Assembly: GCA_964458645.1 (NCBI GenBank)
Contig: CAYWJU010000008.1
Coordinates: 14,171-78,170 of the forward strand
Length of the DNA: 64,000 bases
Source of the DNA: DAORHV01 sp964458645
GTDB lineage: Bacteria; Patescibacteriota; Gracilibacteria; Peribacterales; Peribacteraceae
Direction: 5' to 3'
Of the stretch, positions 42,104 to 49,921 are shown in pieces (position 1 is the first letter of the stretch; every line of letters starts with the position of its first letter). The notes under the pieces were generated by a model. That model was not told the origin of the DNA, ran no database searches, and was given only the letters and a program-made list of their open reading frames with translations. The position numbers and the translations under genes are program-made.

Positions 42104-42700
42104 ATGAGTCTGCTTCCGCCGCAAATCAAAAAGGCCGTCGAAGAATTCAGTAAGTTGCCGGGCATTGGCCCCAAGTCTGCCGAACGGCTGACGTTCCATT
42201 TGCTGCGCTCGTCCAAGGCCTCGCCGGATGCACTGGGCAACGCGCTGCTGGCGCTCAAGCGTGATCTGAAATACTGCAAGCAGTGCCAAATGATCACCTT
42301 GGAGGACCTCTGCGAGACCTGCAAAGACTCTACGCGCGACACAGCCAGCATCTTGGTGGTGGAAGAGCCTCTGGAGGTCATCGCCTTCGAGAAGGCCGGT
42401 TACAAGGGCGTGTACCACGTGCTGCACGGCGTCTTGTCCCCCATCGACGGCATGGGCCCGGAGCAATTGCGCCTGAAGGAATTGATTGACCGTTGCCAGG
42501 ACGGTGCGATTACCGAAGTCGTCATTGCAACGAACTTAGACGTGGAGGGCGAAGCCACCGCAACGTACATCAAGCAGCAGCTGGCTGGCCGCGTGAAGAC
42601 CGTCACGCGTCTGGCGCACGGCCTGCCGATGGGCGCCGACATCGAGTTCGCCGACCAAGTCACGCTGCGTGAGGCGCTGGCCGGGCGCAGGCAGGCGTAA
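42104..42700 (+). CDS. recR: Recombination protein RecR
   Basis: A 198-residue RecR: helix-hairpin-helix LPGIGPKSAERLTFHLL, zinc finger CKQCQ...CETC (about residues 57-72), Toprim domain VVEEPLEVIAFEKAGYKGVYHVLHG...VVIATNLDVEGEATA, and the C-terminal GLPMGADIEFAD. With RecO/RecF it loads RecA on gapped DNA. TATTAT lies 9 nt before the start. Complete and of usual length. It stands without dnaX or ybaB, its usual neighbours. Confidence 0.97.
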   Translation: MSLLPPQIKKAVEEFSKLPGIGPKSAERLTFHLLRSSKASPDALGNALLALKRDLKYCKQCQMITLEDLCETCKDSTRDTASILVVEEPLEVIAFEKAGYKGVYHVLHGVLSPIDGMGPEQLRLKELIDRCQDGAITEVVIATNLDVEGEATATYIKQQLAGRVKTVTRLAHGLPMGADIEFADQVTLREALAGRRQA

Positions 42701-42704
42701 TACA

Positions 42705-42737
42705 AAAACAGCCCATGCAATGCTGCGGGCTGTTCCT
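42705..42737. terminator. Bidirectional terminator between recR and the 42758 gene
   Basis: AACAGCCC and GGGCTGTT pair with a 11-nt loop. On the minus strand it is followed by TTTTTG; on the plus strand by a short T stretch. Confidence 0.75.
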
Positions 42738-42757
42738 GTAAATATTTCGAGATTGAA

Positions 42758-43147
42758 CTACGAGATCTGCGAAGGGTGAGTGGGAACTGCACCGCTGTTG
42801 ATTTCTCCGCGGATCTGTTCGCGACCCCAGTCGCTGGTTGGCGTCTGGAACGTATGCGCCCAGCGAGCGCCGAACGGAGCGCGCTGTAGCAAGCCGTCGG
42901 CAACGTGCGTGAAGCGGCTGGCGTGGGCTGAAACCGGGCGAAGGAACGACGCAATTTTGGGGGCGTTCTTGCCGATCACGGAATCGGTGGCAAGCATGCC
43001 AGTCGTACCCATTTTTCCCAGGCCGTATGCGCTGCCAACAAGCCCCAGTCCGAGCAAAATCTTGCCCTTATGACGGCTCAGGAAGCCTTTCACGCCATTG
43101 CGCTGCTCTGGAGGTGAATCGCGGAGAACTTCAGGATTTCTAGACAT
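42758..43147 (-). CDS. Hypothetical small basic protein
   Basis: A 129-residue protein with one hydrophobic, Gly-rich stretch (about residues 29-52, KILLGLGLVGSAYGLGKMG) that may be a membrane segment, then a basic region. No family recognised. It is preceded by another small hypothetical (43184-43603) on the same strand, 36 bp apart, and ends at a good terminator, so it looks like the last gene of a small unit. Confidence 0.6.
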   Translation of the reverse strand: MSRNPEVLRDSPPEQRNGVKGFLSRHKGKILLGLGLVGSAYGLGKMGTTGMLATDSVIGKNAPKIASFLRPVSAHASRFTHVADGLLQRAPFGARWAHTFQTPTSDWGREQIRGEINSGAVPTHPSQIS

Positions 43148-43183
43148 GGTGTTGAGGAGAAAGCGAATAGTGAGAAAGGCGTA

Positions 43184-43603
43184 CTACTTGGAAGAATTCA
43201 CCGTCAGAACGCGGTGACGTGCAACGGAAAGCGTTGCGAGTGCTTCAGCAGCATCTTTGTCCAACGAGTCGCTCTGCAGCGAAATTTCAATGAGTGCGGA
43301 AATACCACAAGCACCGATGCTGAACAACAGAACGTCGAGTGCTCCGTCCGACAACGTGTCGAAGGAGAAATCGTTGACGTCGCCGCTCTTCGTGAACTTC
43401 TCGAGCATCGCCTTCACCTCGGGGTACTTGTCGTACGAAGCCTTTGTAAGGCGTTCCACGAGTTCGTCTTCAGACTCATAGGACTCCAGAGTCTCGCTCT
43501 CAACGCGACCGGTAAACAGCGCCTGAACATTCGGCGAGAGCTTGGTGAGAAGCGCCTGCTCCTCTTTGGTAAGGAGGACCTTCGTCGTAGCTTTTGCAGC
43601 CAT
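43184..43603 (-). CDS. Hypothetical small acidic protein
   Basis: A 139-residue protein starting MAAKATTKVLLTKEEQALLTKL. It is mostly helical and acidic in the N-terminal two thirds, with a hydrophobic helix near residues 88-108 (DGALDVLLFSIGACGISALIEIS). Family unknown. TATACT lies 27 nt upstream of the start on the minus strand, giving a short leader with a GGGAGGGG purine run that might serve as ribosome site (forward CGGGAGGGGGAAA complement). Cotranscribed with the 42758 gene. Confidence 0.6.
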   Translation of the reverse strand: MAAKATTKVLLTKEEQALLTKLSPNVQALFTGRVESETLESYESEDELVERLTKASYDKYPEVKAMLEKFTKSGDVNDFSFDTLSDGALDVLLFSIGACGISALIEISLQSDSLDKDAAEALATLSVARHRVLTVNSSK

Positions 43604-43679
43604 GGAACGGGAGGGGGAAAGTATTTGATCCAGTATACCAAAAAAGCGCTAAATTCGCAAGAAATCGGCTCTAGGAGCC

Positions 43680-44060
43680 TTAGCTGTCAAGGAGACTGCT
43701 TTTGTATTTATGCGGCTCGTGGGCAGCCAGGCGCTCGACCGGGCACGGCAAATCCACATCCGAAACGCCGGGGGGCAAACGCTGGTCGTAGCCGAGGAGA
43801 ATGAGATCGGGCGTGAACTTGCGGATCGGCGACAGAAAGTCTTGATCATCCCCCAGGCGTACGTTCGCATCTGGAAACGCCGTCGTAATCGCCGCCACGC
43901 GAACGCGCTCATTATAATGGGGCGGCTTGCCCTTAATGCGCTCCACGTTGGCGTCACGTGCAACAATGACAGTCACGTCGCCGCGCTTCATGGCTTCCTT
44001 CAGTACGAATGCATGGCCGGGGTGGAACTTGTCGAACGTTCCGAAAATCATGACCTTCAT
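43680..44060 (-). CDS. Cytidylyltransferase-like nucleotidyltransferase (TagD/RibL type)
   Basis: A 126-residue nucleotidyltransferase with the GTFDKFHPGHAFVLKEA motif (HxGH) and a short RxxxIK-like segment (ERIKGKPPHYNERVR); the C-terminal ISSTxIR is replaced by a shorter ending HKYKSSLLDS. Small members transfer CMP to glycerol-3-phosphate (TagD) or AMP to FMN (RibL). The substrate cannot be told. TATCCT lies 6 nt before the start on the minus strand. It may supply CDP-glycerol for surface polymers exported by the TagGH-like ABC system at 33.4-34.9 kb. Confidence 0.82.
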   Translation of the reverse strand: MKVMIFGTFDKFHPGHAFVLKEAMKRGDVTVIVARDANVERIKGKPPHYNERVRVAAITTAFPDANVRLGDDQDFLSPIRKFTPDLILLGYDQRLPPGVSDVDLPCPVERLAAHEPHKYKSSLLDS

Positions 44061-44087
44061 GCGCGCAGGATACAGGAAAGGAGACTC

Positions 44088-44123
44088 CTCGGACTCGTCG
44101 GATCCCTTGGTTTCTTCGGAATC
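44088..44123. repeat. Intergenic 9-bp-unit repeat (copy C)
   Basis: Units GGACTCGTC, GGATCCCTT, GGTTTCTTC, GGAATCTTT, between the nucleotidyltransferase and the next minus-strand gene. Confidence 0.6.
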
Positions 44124-44126
44124 TTT

Positions 44127-46169
44127 TTAATTCGCCTGCAAATCAATGGCGTACAACTTCTTCTCGTCCAGCACGTACAGGCGTGTGTCGCTTTCATCGA
44201 CGAACACGTCTTTCAGCTTGCCGACCTGATCGGAGTCGAGCACGAACTGCTTCAGGTAGAGCGAATCACCCAAGTCACCGTCGTTGGTCGTGACCACAAT
44301 GCGCTTGTTGTCCGGATCCATGAAATAGAAGTTGCCAGTTGCCGACGACTTGAAGATTTTGGTAACGCCGTCCAAAGCGCCTGGTGGCAAGTTGCGGATG
44401 GTGAACGGCTGCTTTTCGCCACGCAGCAATTTGAGCACCTCGCGCGTGCCAGGTTCGCCGGGAGCCTTGCCCACCGAGACGTCTTTCAGCACATACGCCG
44501 GACCAGTGATGGTCATGTCCAAGGCGCCGCTCAGGTCGCCGTTCACGTTGTATTCAGCGGGCGGTCCGTAGCGGCTGGAAAGGCGCTCGTACTTGTAAAT
44601 CTGTTTGCGCTCGGGGGCCAAGATATAGAGGTATCGCAGATACGTTTTCAGATCGACACCGGTCACCCAACCGGCTGGGTCTTCGGTCTTCATGGTAATG
44701 GGCTGACCGTTGATGAGCTCGATGATGCTGTTGCCGGTCGTCAGGAACACGCGGCTCTGGAAACGCGGGAACACCACGCCTTCCAAGAGAAGCTCTTCGG
44801 TGGAAATGCGATCGCTCGGTTCGACTGAGTTCAGCGACACGCGGTACAAGTCCTGGCGGTCGTAGACGATGAACTCGCCGTTCGGCAGACCCATGAAGCC
44901 CTGTGCGACGATATCGGGTTTCTTGGCGCTCAGGTTGGCCATGACGCGCGGCGGAACCACGCGCACGACTTTGTTCATTTCTTCGCGCTTGGATTTAATG
45001 CGGTCCAACAATTCCAGCGCCTCGCTACGGAACAATCCGCTCTCGTTGCTCATGACTTGGCGGGCGCGATCCTCGGCGCGTTGCAAAATGGCATTAGCGC
45101 TGTCGGCATCGCCGGCCAGCTGGCGGTTATCTGCAGTGGAGATATCCGTGTTGATCTGCGCCACCAATGCCGCAAGCTCGCCCCTGTTCTGGCTCTTCTG
45201 GCTGGAAAGCGACAGCTGAATGGTCATCCAGGCGATCAGGAAAACGGCGGCAGCTCCGGCCAATAACAGAAGGTGCGCGCGGCGCTTGCGATCCGGATCA
45301 TGGAGATCGGCGGCAAATTTATCGATGAGTACGCTCATGCGGCCTTTGACGTTCTTCGCTTTGCCCTTCATGGCATTGCGCATGCCAGCCGGTGCTTTGA
45401 TTGCTGCAAAAGAGGGCAGCGGAATGTTGCGCAACATCTCCACAAACGACGATGCGGACTTGGTGGCGCCGCGACGACCGCGTTCACGTTGCGCGACCGG
45501 CAAACGACCGCGACCCGGCTTTGCCTCGCCGCTGCCATCGGCCAATGTCGCTTGCGGATGCGAATGAATGGCGATGTGTGCGACGCAAGCGACTTCGCGC
45601 TCGGCTTCGAGTTGCGAAGTAATGCCCTTCACGGTGTCTCCACCACGCGCGACGATTTGCGCAAGCTGTGCCGGTGTAATGGCGCGGAGCAAACGCTGCG
45701 TACTGATGACGATATGGTCGCGCTCCTGCACCGGACCACTCACAATGTGCATGAATGCTTGTGGCGGCTTACCGCGCGAGTACTCAGTGATTTGAGCGGC
45801 GGATCCATCGCGGACCAAATATGCCTCGCTACGGCCGATGTGCGATAAATGCAGATTGCCGTTCTGCTCCAGAACGCCCACGATGGCATGCACTTCACTG
45901 ACCGTGTCGCTCAGCATGAAGCCTTTCAGGAGTCCGTTGAGTTCCTTTAATGCGCTCTCCAGGCGCGAGTAGGCTTCTCCTTCGCCCTCCATAACAACGT
46001 GCGTGAGCACGTTCACGCATTCCTCGCGCAGGTGATCTGCGCCCTCTTCTTTGCCCTCGCTGTGGATCAAGATAAAAACGCGGTCGCTTTTGGCGTCGCC
46101 CAAAACAACCGGTACAAGGACCGTTCCTGAAGGGGCTTTTGTTTGCCCCGTGGAAACATCAAGTTTCAT
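44127..46169 (-). CDS. PP2C-like domain, transmembrane helix and C-terminal propeller-like domain
   Basis: A 680-residue protein in three parts. Residues 1-225 resemble PP2C/SpoIIE phosphatases (NLHLSHIGRSEAYLVRDGSAAQIT, ERDHIVISTQRLLRAI) but the conserved metal-binding Asp of the GDSR-like motif reads GRSE, so activity is doubtful. A basic linker (225-290) leads to one membrane helix (about 295-318), a coiled-coil-like segment (325-410) and a 260-residue C-terminal domain of short repeats (YVLDEKKLYAI, FIVYDRQDLYRV, YILAPERKQIYKY) that look like propeller blades outside the cell. The arrangement suggests a transmembrane signalling or scaffold protein. ATG at 46169 has TAGCCT 10 nt upstream. 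Confidence 0.7.
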   Translation of the reverse strand: MKLDVSTGQTKAPSGTVLVPVVLGDAKSDRVFILIHSEGKEEGADHLREECVNVLTHVVMEGEGEAYSRLESALKELNGLLKGFMLSDTVSEVHAIVGVLEQNGNLHLSHIGRSEAYLVRDGSAAQITEYSRGKPPQAFMHIVSGPVQERDHIVISTQRLLRAITPAQLAQIVARGGDTVKGITSQLEAEREVACVAHIAIHSHPQATLADGSGEAKPGRGRLPVAQRERGRRGATKSASSFVEMLRNIPLPSFAAIKAPAGMRNAMKGKAKNVKGRMSVLIDKFAADLHDPDRKRRAHLLLLAGAAAVFLIAWMTIQLSLSSQKSQNRGELAALVAQINTDISTADNRQLAGDADSANAILQRAEDRARQVMSNESGLFRSEALELLDRIKSKREEMNKVVRVVPPRVMANLSAKKPDIVAQGFMGLPNGEFIVYDRQDLYRVSLNSVEPSDRISTEELLLEGVVFPRFQSRVFLTTGNSIIELINGQPITMKTEDPAGWVTGVDLKTYLRYLYILAPERKQIYKYERLSSRYGPPAEYNVNGDLSGALDMTITGPAYVLKDVSVGKAPGEPGTREVLKLLRGEKQPFTIRNLPPGALDGVTKIFKSSATGNFYFMDPDNKRIVVTTNDGDLGDSLYLKQFVLDSDQVGKLKDVFVDESDTRLYVLDEKKLYAIDLQAN

Positions 46170-46433
46170 ACAGGTAAGGAGGCTACACGCGACCGTGTGT
46201 ACGATCAAGAAGCGCGCCTCGACAACGGGGCCGCCGGAAATCGCAGTGATAGACCGCCGTCCATGTTCGCAGCCCGGTTCTTTCGGGCCTTGTGAAACCG
46301 AATGCAAAAATAGCAAACTAATTTTTTGTTGTTTTTAAGCCAAAAAATGAACCACACGACAAAAATGACATTGCCAAGAATGCTTTCCAGGAGTACTGTG
46401 AAGGTATTCTATTTTTTCTTATTCTAAAACCTA
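46170..46433. other. Divergent intergenic region, partly AT-rich
   Basis: About 264 bp between two divergent genes. I see a CCCG-CGGG hairpin near 46273-46288 and a T-rich tract at 46318-46340, and no supported gene. Confidence 0.5.
46420..46425 (+). promoter_or_regulatory. -10 element TATTCT, leaderless arrangement
   Basis: TATTCT 8 nt before the GTG start of RNase J at 46434. Confidence 0.5.
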
Positions 46434-48368
46434 GTGAAAACAGTTCACGAGTGGATGAAGAAGATTGCAAACGGGGAAAGCGCCGCACCGGTCGTACCTC
46501 AACAGCAACCCACGTCGGATTCGTCCGCCGTTCCACATCAACCAAACCCGGTACAGAAATCGCCGCCCTCGGGGCAGCGCAACAACCACCAAGGCCAGCG
46601 CCCTCAACAGGGCCATCGCGGTCCGCATCAGCCCCGCCAAGGCGGCGGCAACCAGGTGCCCAAGCAGCAAGTCCAGCCGCAGCGCGGCCCGGGCACCGGC
46701 AAGGGCCTGCGTCTCTATCCGCTCGGCGGATTCGAGGAAGTCGGTCGTAACTGCTTCGTCGTCGATGTCGACGGCGACCTGTATATCATCGACTTGGGAC
46801 TGCAGTTTCCCGAAGAAGATATGCCGGGTATCGACTATTTGATCCCCGACGTTTCGTCCTTGCGCGGCAAAGAAAGCCGTATTAAAGCGGTGCTCTTCAC
46901 GCACGGTCACTTGGACCACATCGGCGCCGCGCAGCACTTGCTGCCCACGCTGCACTTCCCGCCCTGCTACGGCACCAAGCTCACCATGGGCTTCGTCCGC
47001 AAGCGTTTGGACGAGGAGAAGCTGACTACCAAAGTCCGCCTCAACATCGCCGAATTCGGCAAGCAGATCCAGATTGGCAAGGTGTCGGTGGAATTCCTAC
47101 GCGTCACGCACTCCATTCCGGACTCCGCCGCCATCGCGCTGCACACTCCGTATGGAACCATCGTGCACACCGGCGACTTCAAGTTCGACCTCACGCCGAT
47201 GAACGAGCCGCCCGCTGACTTCCAGCGCTTGGCCGAACTCGGTGAAAAGGGAGTGTTGGCGATTATCGCCGACTCGACCAACGCCACCAAGCCCGGCAAC
47301 TCGCTGAGTGAAAAGGTAATCTCCGAAACGCTCTACAACCTGATGCGCGACGCCAAGGGCCGCCTGGTCATTTCGACCTTCAGCTCGCTTCTGAACCGTC
47401 TGGCTCAGGTCATCGAGCACGCCAAGGCACTCAACCGCAAGGTGTACGTCTCCGGACGCTCCATGGAGCAGAACATCGAGATCGCCACCAACTTGGGCTA
47501 CATCCAGGTTCCGCGCGGACTTATCCGCAAAGTCGGACCTGGCATGGAAAAAATCCCGGACCGCGAAGTCGTCATTCTGACGACCGGTTCCCAGGGCGAA
47601 GAGCGCGCCAGTTTGGCTCGCATGGGCCTTGGTATTCATCAGCACGTCCGCGTGAAGAAGGGTGACACCGTCATTTTGAGCAGCAACCCCATCCTCGGCA
47701 ACGAGCGTGCGGTCGCCAAGGTGGTGAACAACTTGAACCTACTCGGGGCAAAAGTGCTGACCAACCAGGAGTTGGCTCTGCATACCACCGGTCACGGTTA
47801 TCAGAACGACATCTTGCTCATGCACCGCTTGGTGCGCGCGAAACACGTCATTCCGGAACACGGCGAACCGTACATGCGCGCCGCCCATGGCGACCTGGCC
47901 CGTTCGATCGGCTACTTGGATAACCAGATTCACCTCATGGTGAACGGAGAAATTCTGGAGTTCGACCCGCAAGGTAACGCCCGACGCTCCAAAGCCAAGC
48001 TCCCCGCTAACGACATCATCATCGACGGTCGCGGCACCGGAGGAGGAGACGGACAGCGTATTTTGGACGACCGCCGCATTATGAGCAACGCCGGAATCTT
48101 CGTCGTCACGCTCAAGGTGTACGCCGAATCCATGCGCCTGGTTTCCGATCCGCTGCTCTTGTCCCGTGGTCTTATCTACGGCTCCGAACAGACGGCAATC
48201 AACCAAGAAGCCATTGCCTGTATCCGCAAAGCCTACGAGGAAGCGCTCGCGCGGGGCGAGAAGAACATGAACAACTTGAAGCGCGAAGTGAATGGAGCAT
48301 TGTTTCACCTCTTCCGTCGCAAACTCGACCGCGAACCGATGATCATGCCGATTATTATTGAGGTGTAA
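46434..48368 (+). CDS. rnj: Ribonuclease J
   Basis: A 644-residue metallo-beta-lactamase RNase of the beta-CASP family: HGHLDHIGA (motif 2), HTGDFKFDLTP, the beta-CASP STFSSLLNRLAQVIEHA and the terminal SGHGxxxD-like TTGHGYQNDI followed by IPEHGEPYMR. A 90-residue N-terminal extension rich in Gln/Pro/Gly is added before the catalytic GLRLYPLGG. RNase J is both a 5'-3' exonuclease and an endonuclease for mRNA and rRNA maturation. GTG start supported by the -10 position; ATG at 46455 is an alternative. In a genome rich in leaderless mRNAs a 5' exonuclease is of special relevance. Confidence 0.96.
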   Translation: MKTVHEWMKKIANGESAAPVVPQQQPTSDSSAVPHQPNPVQKSPPSGQRNNHQGQRPQQGHRGPHQPRQGGGNQVPKQQVQPQRGPGTGKGLRLYPLGGFEEVGRNCFVVDVDGDLYIIDLGLQFPEEDMPGIDYLIPDVSSLRGKESRIKAVLFTHGHLDHIGAAQHLLPTLHFPPCYGTKLTMGFVRKRLDEEKLTTKVRLNIAEFGKQIQIGKVSVEFLRVTHSIPDSAAIALHTPYGTIVHTGDFKFDLTPMNEPPADFQRLAELGEKGVLAIIADSTNATKPGNSLSEKVISETLYNLMRDAKGRLVISTFSSLLNRLAQVIEHAKALNRKVYVSGRSMEQNIEIATNLGYIQVPRGLIRKVGPGMEKIPDREVVILTTGSQGEERASLARMGLGIHQHVRVKKGDTVILSSNPILGNERAVAKVVNNLNLLGAKVLTNQELALHTTGHGYQNDILLMHRLVRAKHVIPEHGEPYMRAAHGDLARSIGYLDNQIHLMVNGEILEFDPQGNARRSKAKLPANDIIIDGRGTGGGDGQRILDDRRIMSNAGIFVVTLKVYAESMRLVSDPLLLSRGLIYGSEQTAINQEAIACIRKAYEEALARGEKNMNNLKREVNGALFHLFRRKLDREPMIMPIIIEV

Positions 48369-48461
48369 AGATTCCAAGGAATCCAAAGAGTACGAAGAAT
48401 CCGACGAACGTCACAACGTCCTCGGATTCTTTGGCTTCCCCGGTTTCTTCGGACTCTTCCA
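48366..48461. repeat. Intergenic hairpin of 9-bp units (copy D)
   Basis: AAGAATCCGA (48395-48404) pairs with TCGGATTCTT (48422-48431). The left arm has units in one orientation, the right arm units GGATTCTTT, GGCTTCCCC, GGTTTCTTC, GGACTCTTC in the other. Confidence 0.7.
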
Positions 48462-48510
48462 TCGAAAATATGTCGATGGGAACCAGCTCATGATGTAATG
48501 TTTGGCCCCC

Positions 48511-49149
48511 ATGAACTACGACGCCATTCTGTTCGATCTCGACGGCACGTTGGTCGATACGATTGATCTCTATAAAGAGGCGTGTTTGGGCGCACTCGGC
48601 GGTGCCGGACTGCAATTTACGGAAGAGGATTTCGTGCGCATGTACCCCACTGGTTGCTCATTCAACGACTGGATCTTGCACGGCGGCGGCAAACAAGAAC
48701 AGGTGCCGGAATTGCGCGATATCCGCGACAACACGTATTGCAACCTGCTGCGTGAGCACACGGTGTTTTTGGACGGTGCCGAAGATCTGCTCACCAGCTT
48801 GGCCGCCCGACCGATGGCGATCGTCACCGGATCTTGGAAGCGCTACGTGGACGCCATTGATGAAAAGCTAACTGTCAGCAGCCGCGTGGGGCACCTGATC
48901 ACCGCCGACGACTTGGGCGATTTCCATAAACCGCATCCGCATGGATTATTCCTGGCGGCTGACCGGCTGGGCGTGGATCCAACGAAATGCCTGTATGTCG
49001 GCGATCAAATGTTCGATGTCGGCGCATCCAGGGCTGCCGGCATGAAGAGCTGCTGCATTATCAGCCGCCATACTCCAAAACAAGCCGTACAAGAGGCGGA
49101 CATGGTCGTGCGCTCGCTGCCCGAACTACTGAACGTGTTGCACGCATAA
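48511..49149 (+). CDS. HAD-family hydrolase (phosphatase, Gph/beta-PGM type)
   Basis: A 212-residue HAD hydrolase: motif I FDLDGTLVDT (nucleophile Asp), cap domain, motif II IVTGS, motif III Lys in KPHPHG, motif IV YVGDQMFDV. It dephosphorylates a small phosphometabolite such as a sugar phosphate; substrate unknown. ATG at 48511; TAATGT lies 9 nt upstream. Ordinary length for the family. Confidence 0.9.
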   Translation: MNYDAILFDLDGTLVDTIDLYKEACLGALGGAGLQFTEEDFVRMYPTGCSFNDWILHGGGKQEQVPELRDIRDNTYCNLLREHTVFLDGAEDLLTSLAARPMAIVTGSWKRYVDAIDEKLTVSSRVGHLITADDLGDFHKPHPHGLFLAADRLGVDPTKCLYVGDQMFDVGASRAAGMKSCCIISRHTPKQAVQEADMVVRSLPELLNVLHA

Positions 49150-49174
49150 CGTTCCGCACAACGACGAACTGTGG

Positions 49175-49180
49175 TATACT
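49175..49180 (+). promoter_or_regulatory. -10 element TATACT
   Basis: TATACT with 24 nt to the ATG at 49205, so a short leader exists here. Confidence 0.5.
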
Positions 49181-49204
49181 GAATAGAAAAATTCACACCA
49201 ACCT

Positions 49205-49921
49205 ATGTTGAACGTCCCGGGACTGAGAGGCGGCGAACCGGAGATAAAAGCCAAGATGGAAGCAACAACAAAAGTTGCTGCGGAAACGCCGACGGGGCAG
49301 GCGCTTGCTGGTATAAAACAGGCATTGAGCGAAGCCTTTGGCCGCCCGGTGACCGATATGGATATTTCCGTATCCGACAATCGCGGAAAGTTCCGCGTTC
49401 TCATTTCTCCATCGGTGCTGCCTGCCAAGCGGTATATGACTGTTTTCGGTATGCAATTGCCATTTCAGCAGCGACAGACGGGCGCCGTAGATGCCGCACT
49501 AGCCAACGTGAACGTTGGGGCAAAGCGCCGGATTTTCTTGCGCATGTTCCCTGAGCGAAAGAATCGTCTGTATGCCAGCAAGACGTTCCAAAACGAAGAG
49601 GCGCTGGCGCGTTTCGTTTTGGATTGTAAGCAGCGACTTGGCAACCAACCGCTGGATGCCGAAACAAAGGCGAAATCCGAGACCGATGCCAAGACAAAGC
49701 GTGAGGCTGAAACGAAAATCACTGCGACTCCTCCGGTTGGTGCCGGCGGACCGGGCGGTCTGCCTGGGGTGCCGGGAGGATTACCGGTGACTCCGCCCAG
49801 CGCTCCGCCGTCGCGCGGGACGGGTGGCATACCGGGAATGCCAGACCTTGGCGGGACTCCGCCCAGTGCGGGTGGACGCGGACCTGGGCTGCCGCCACCG
49901 GGCCTTGGTATGGCGGCTTAA
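49205..49921 (+). CDS. Hypothetical protein with Pro/Gly-rich tail
   Basis: A 238-residue protein. Residues 1-150 form a globular region with charged and aromatic residues (GRPVTDMDISVSDNRGKFRVLI); residues 150-180 are Lys/Glu/Thr-rich and likely helical; residues 185-238 are Pro/Gly-rich (GGLPGVPGGLP, PPSRGTGGIPGMP), flexible. No signal peptide. No family recognised. Its stop codon overlaps the stop codon of convergent pyrC by two bases. Confidence 0.65.
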   Translation: MLNVPGLRGGEPEIKAKMEATTKVAAETPTGQALAGIKQALSEAFGRPVTDMDISVSDNRGKFRVLISPSVLPAKRYMTVFGMQLPFQQRQTGAVDAALANVNVGAKRRIFLRMFPERKNRLYASKTFQNEEALARFVLDCKQRLGNQPLDAETKAKSETDAKTKREAETKITATPPVGAGGPGGLPGVPGGLPVTPPSAPPSRGTGGIPGMPDLGGTPPSAGGRGPGLPPPGLGMAA

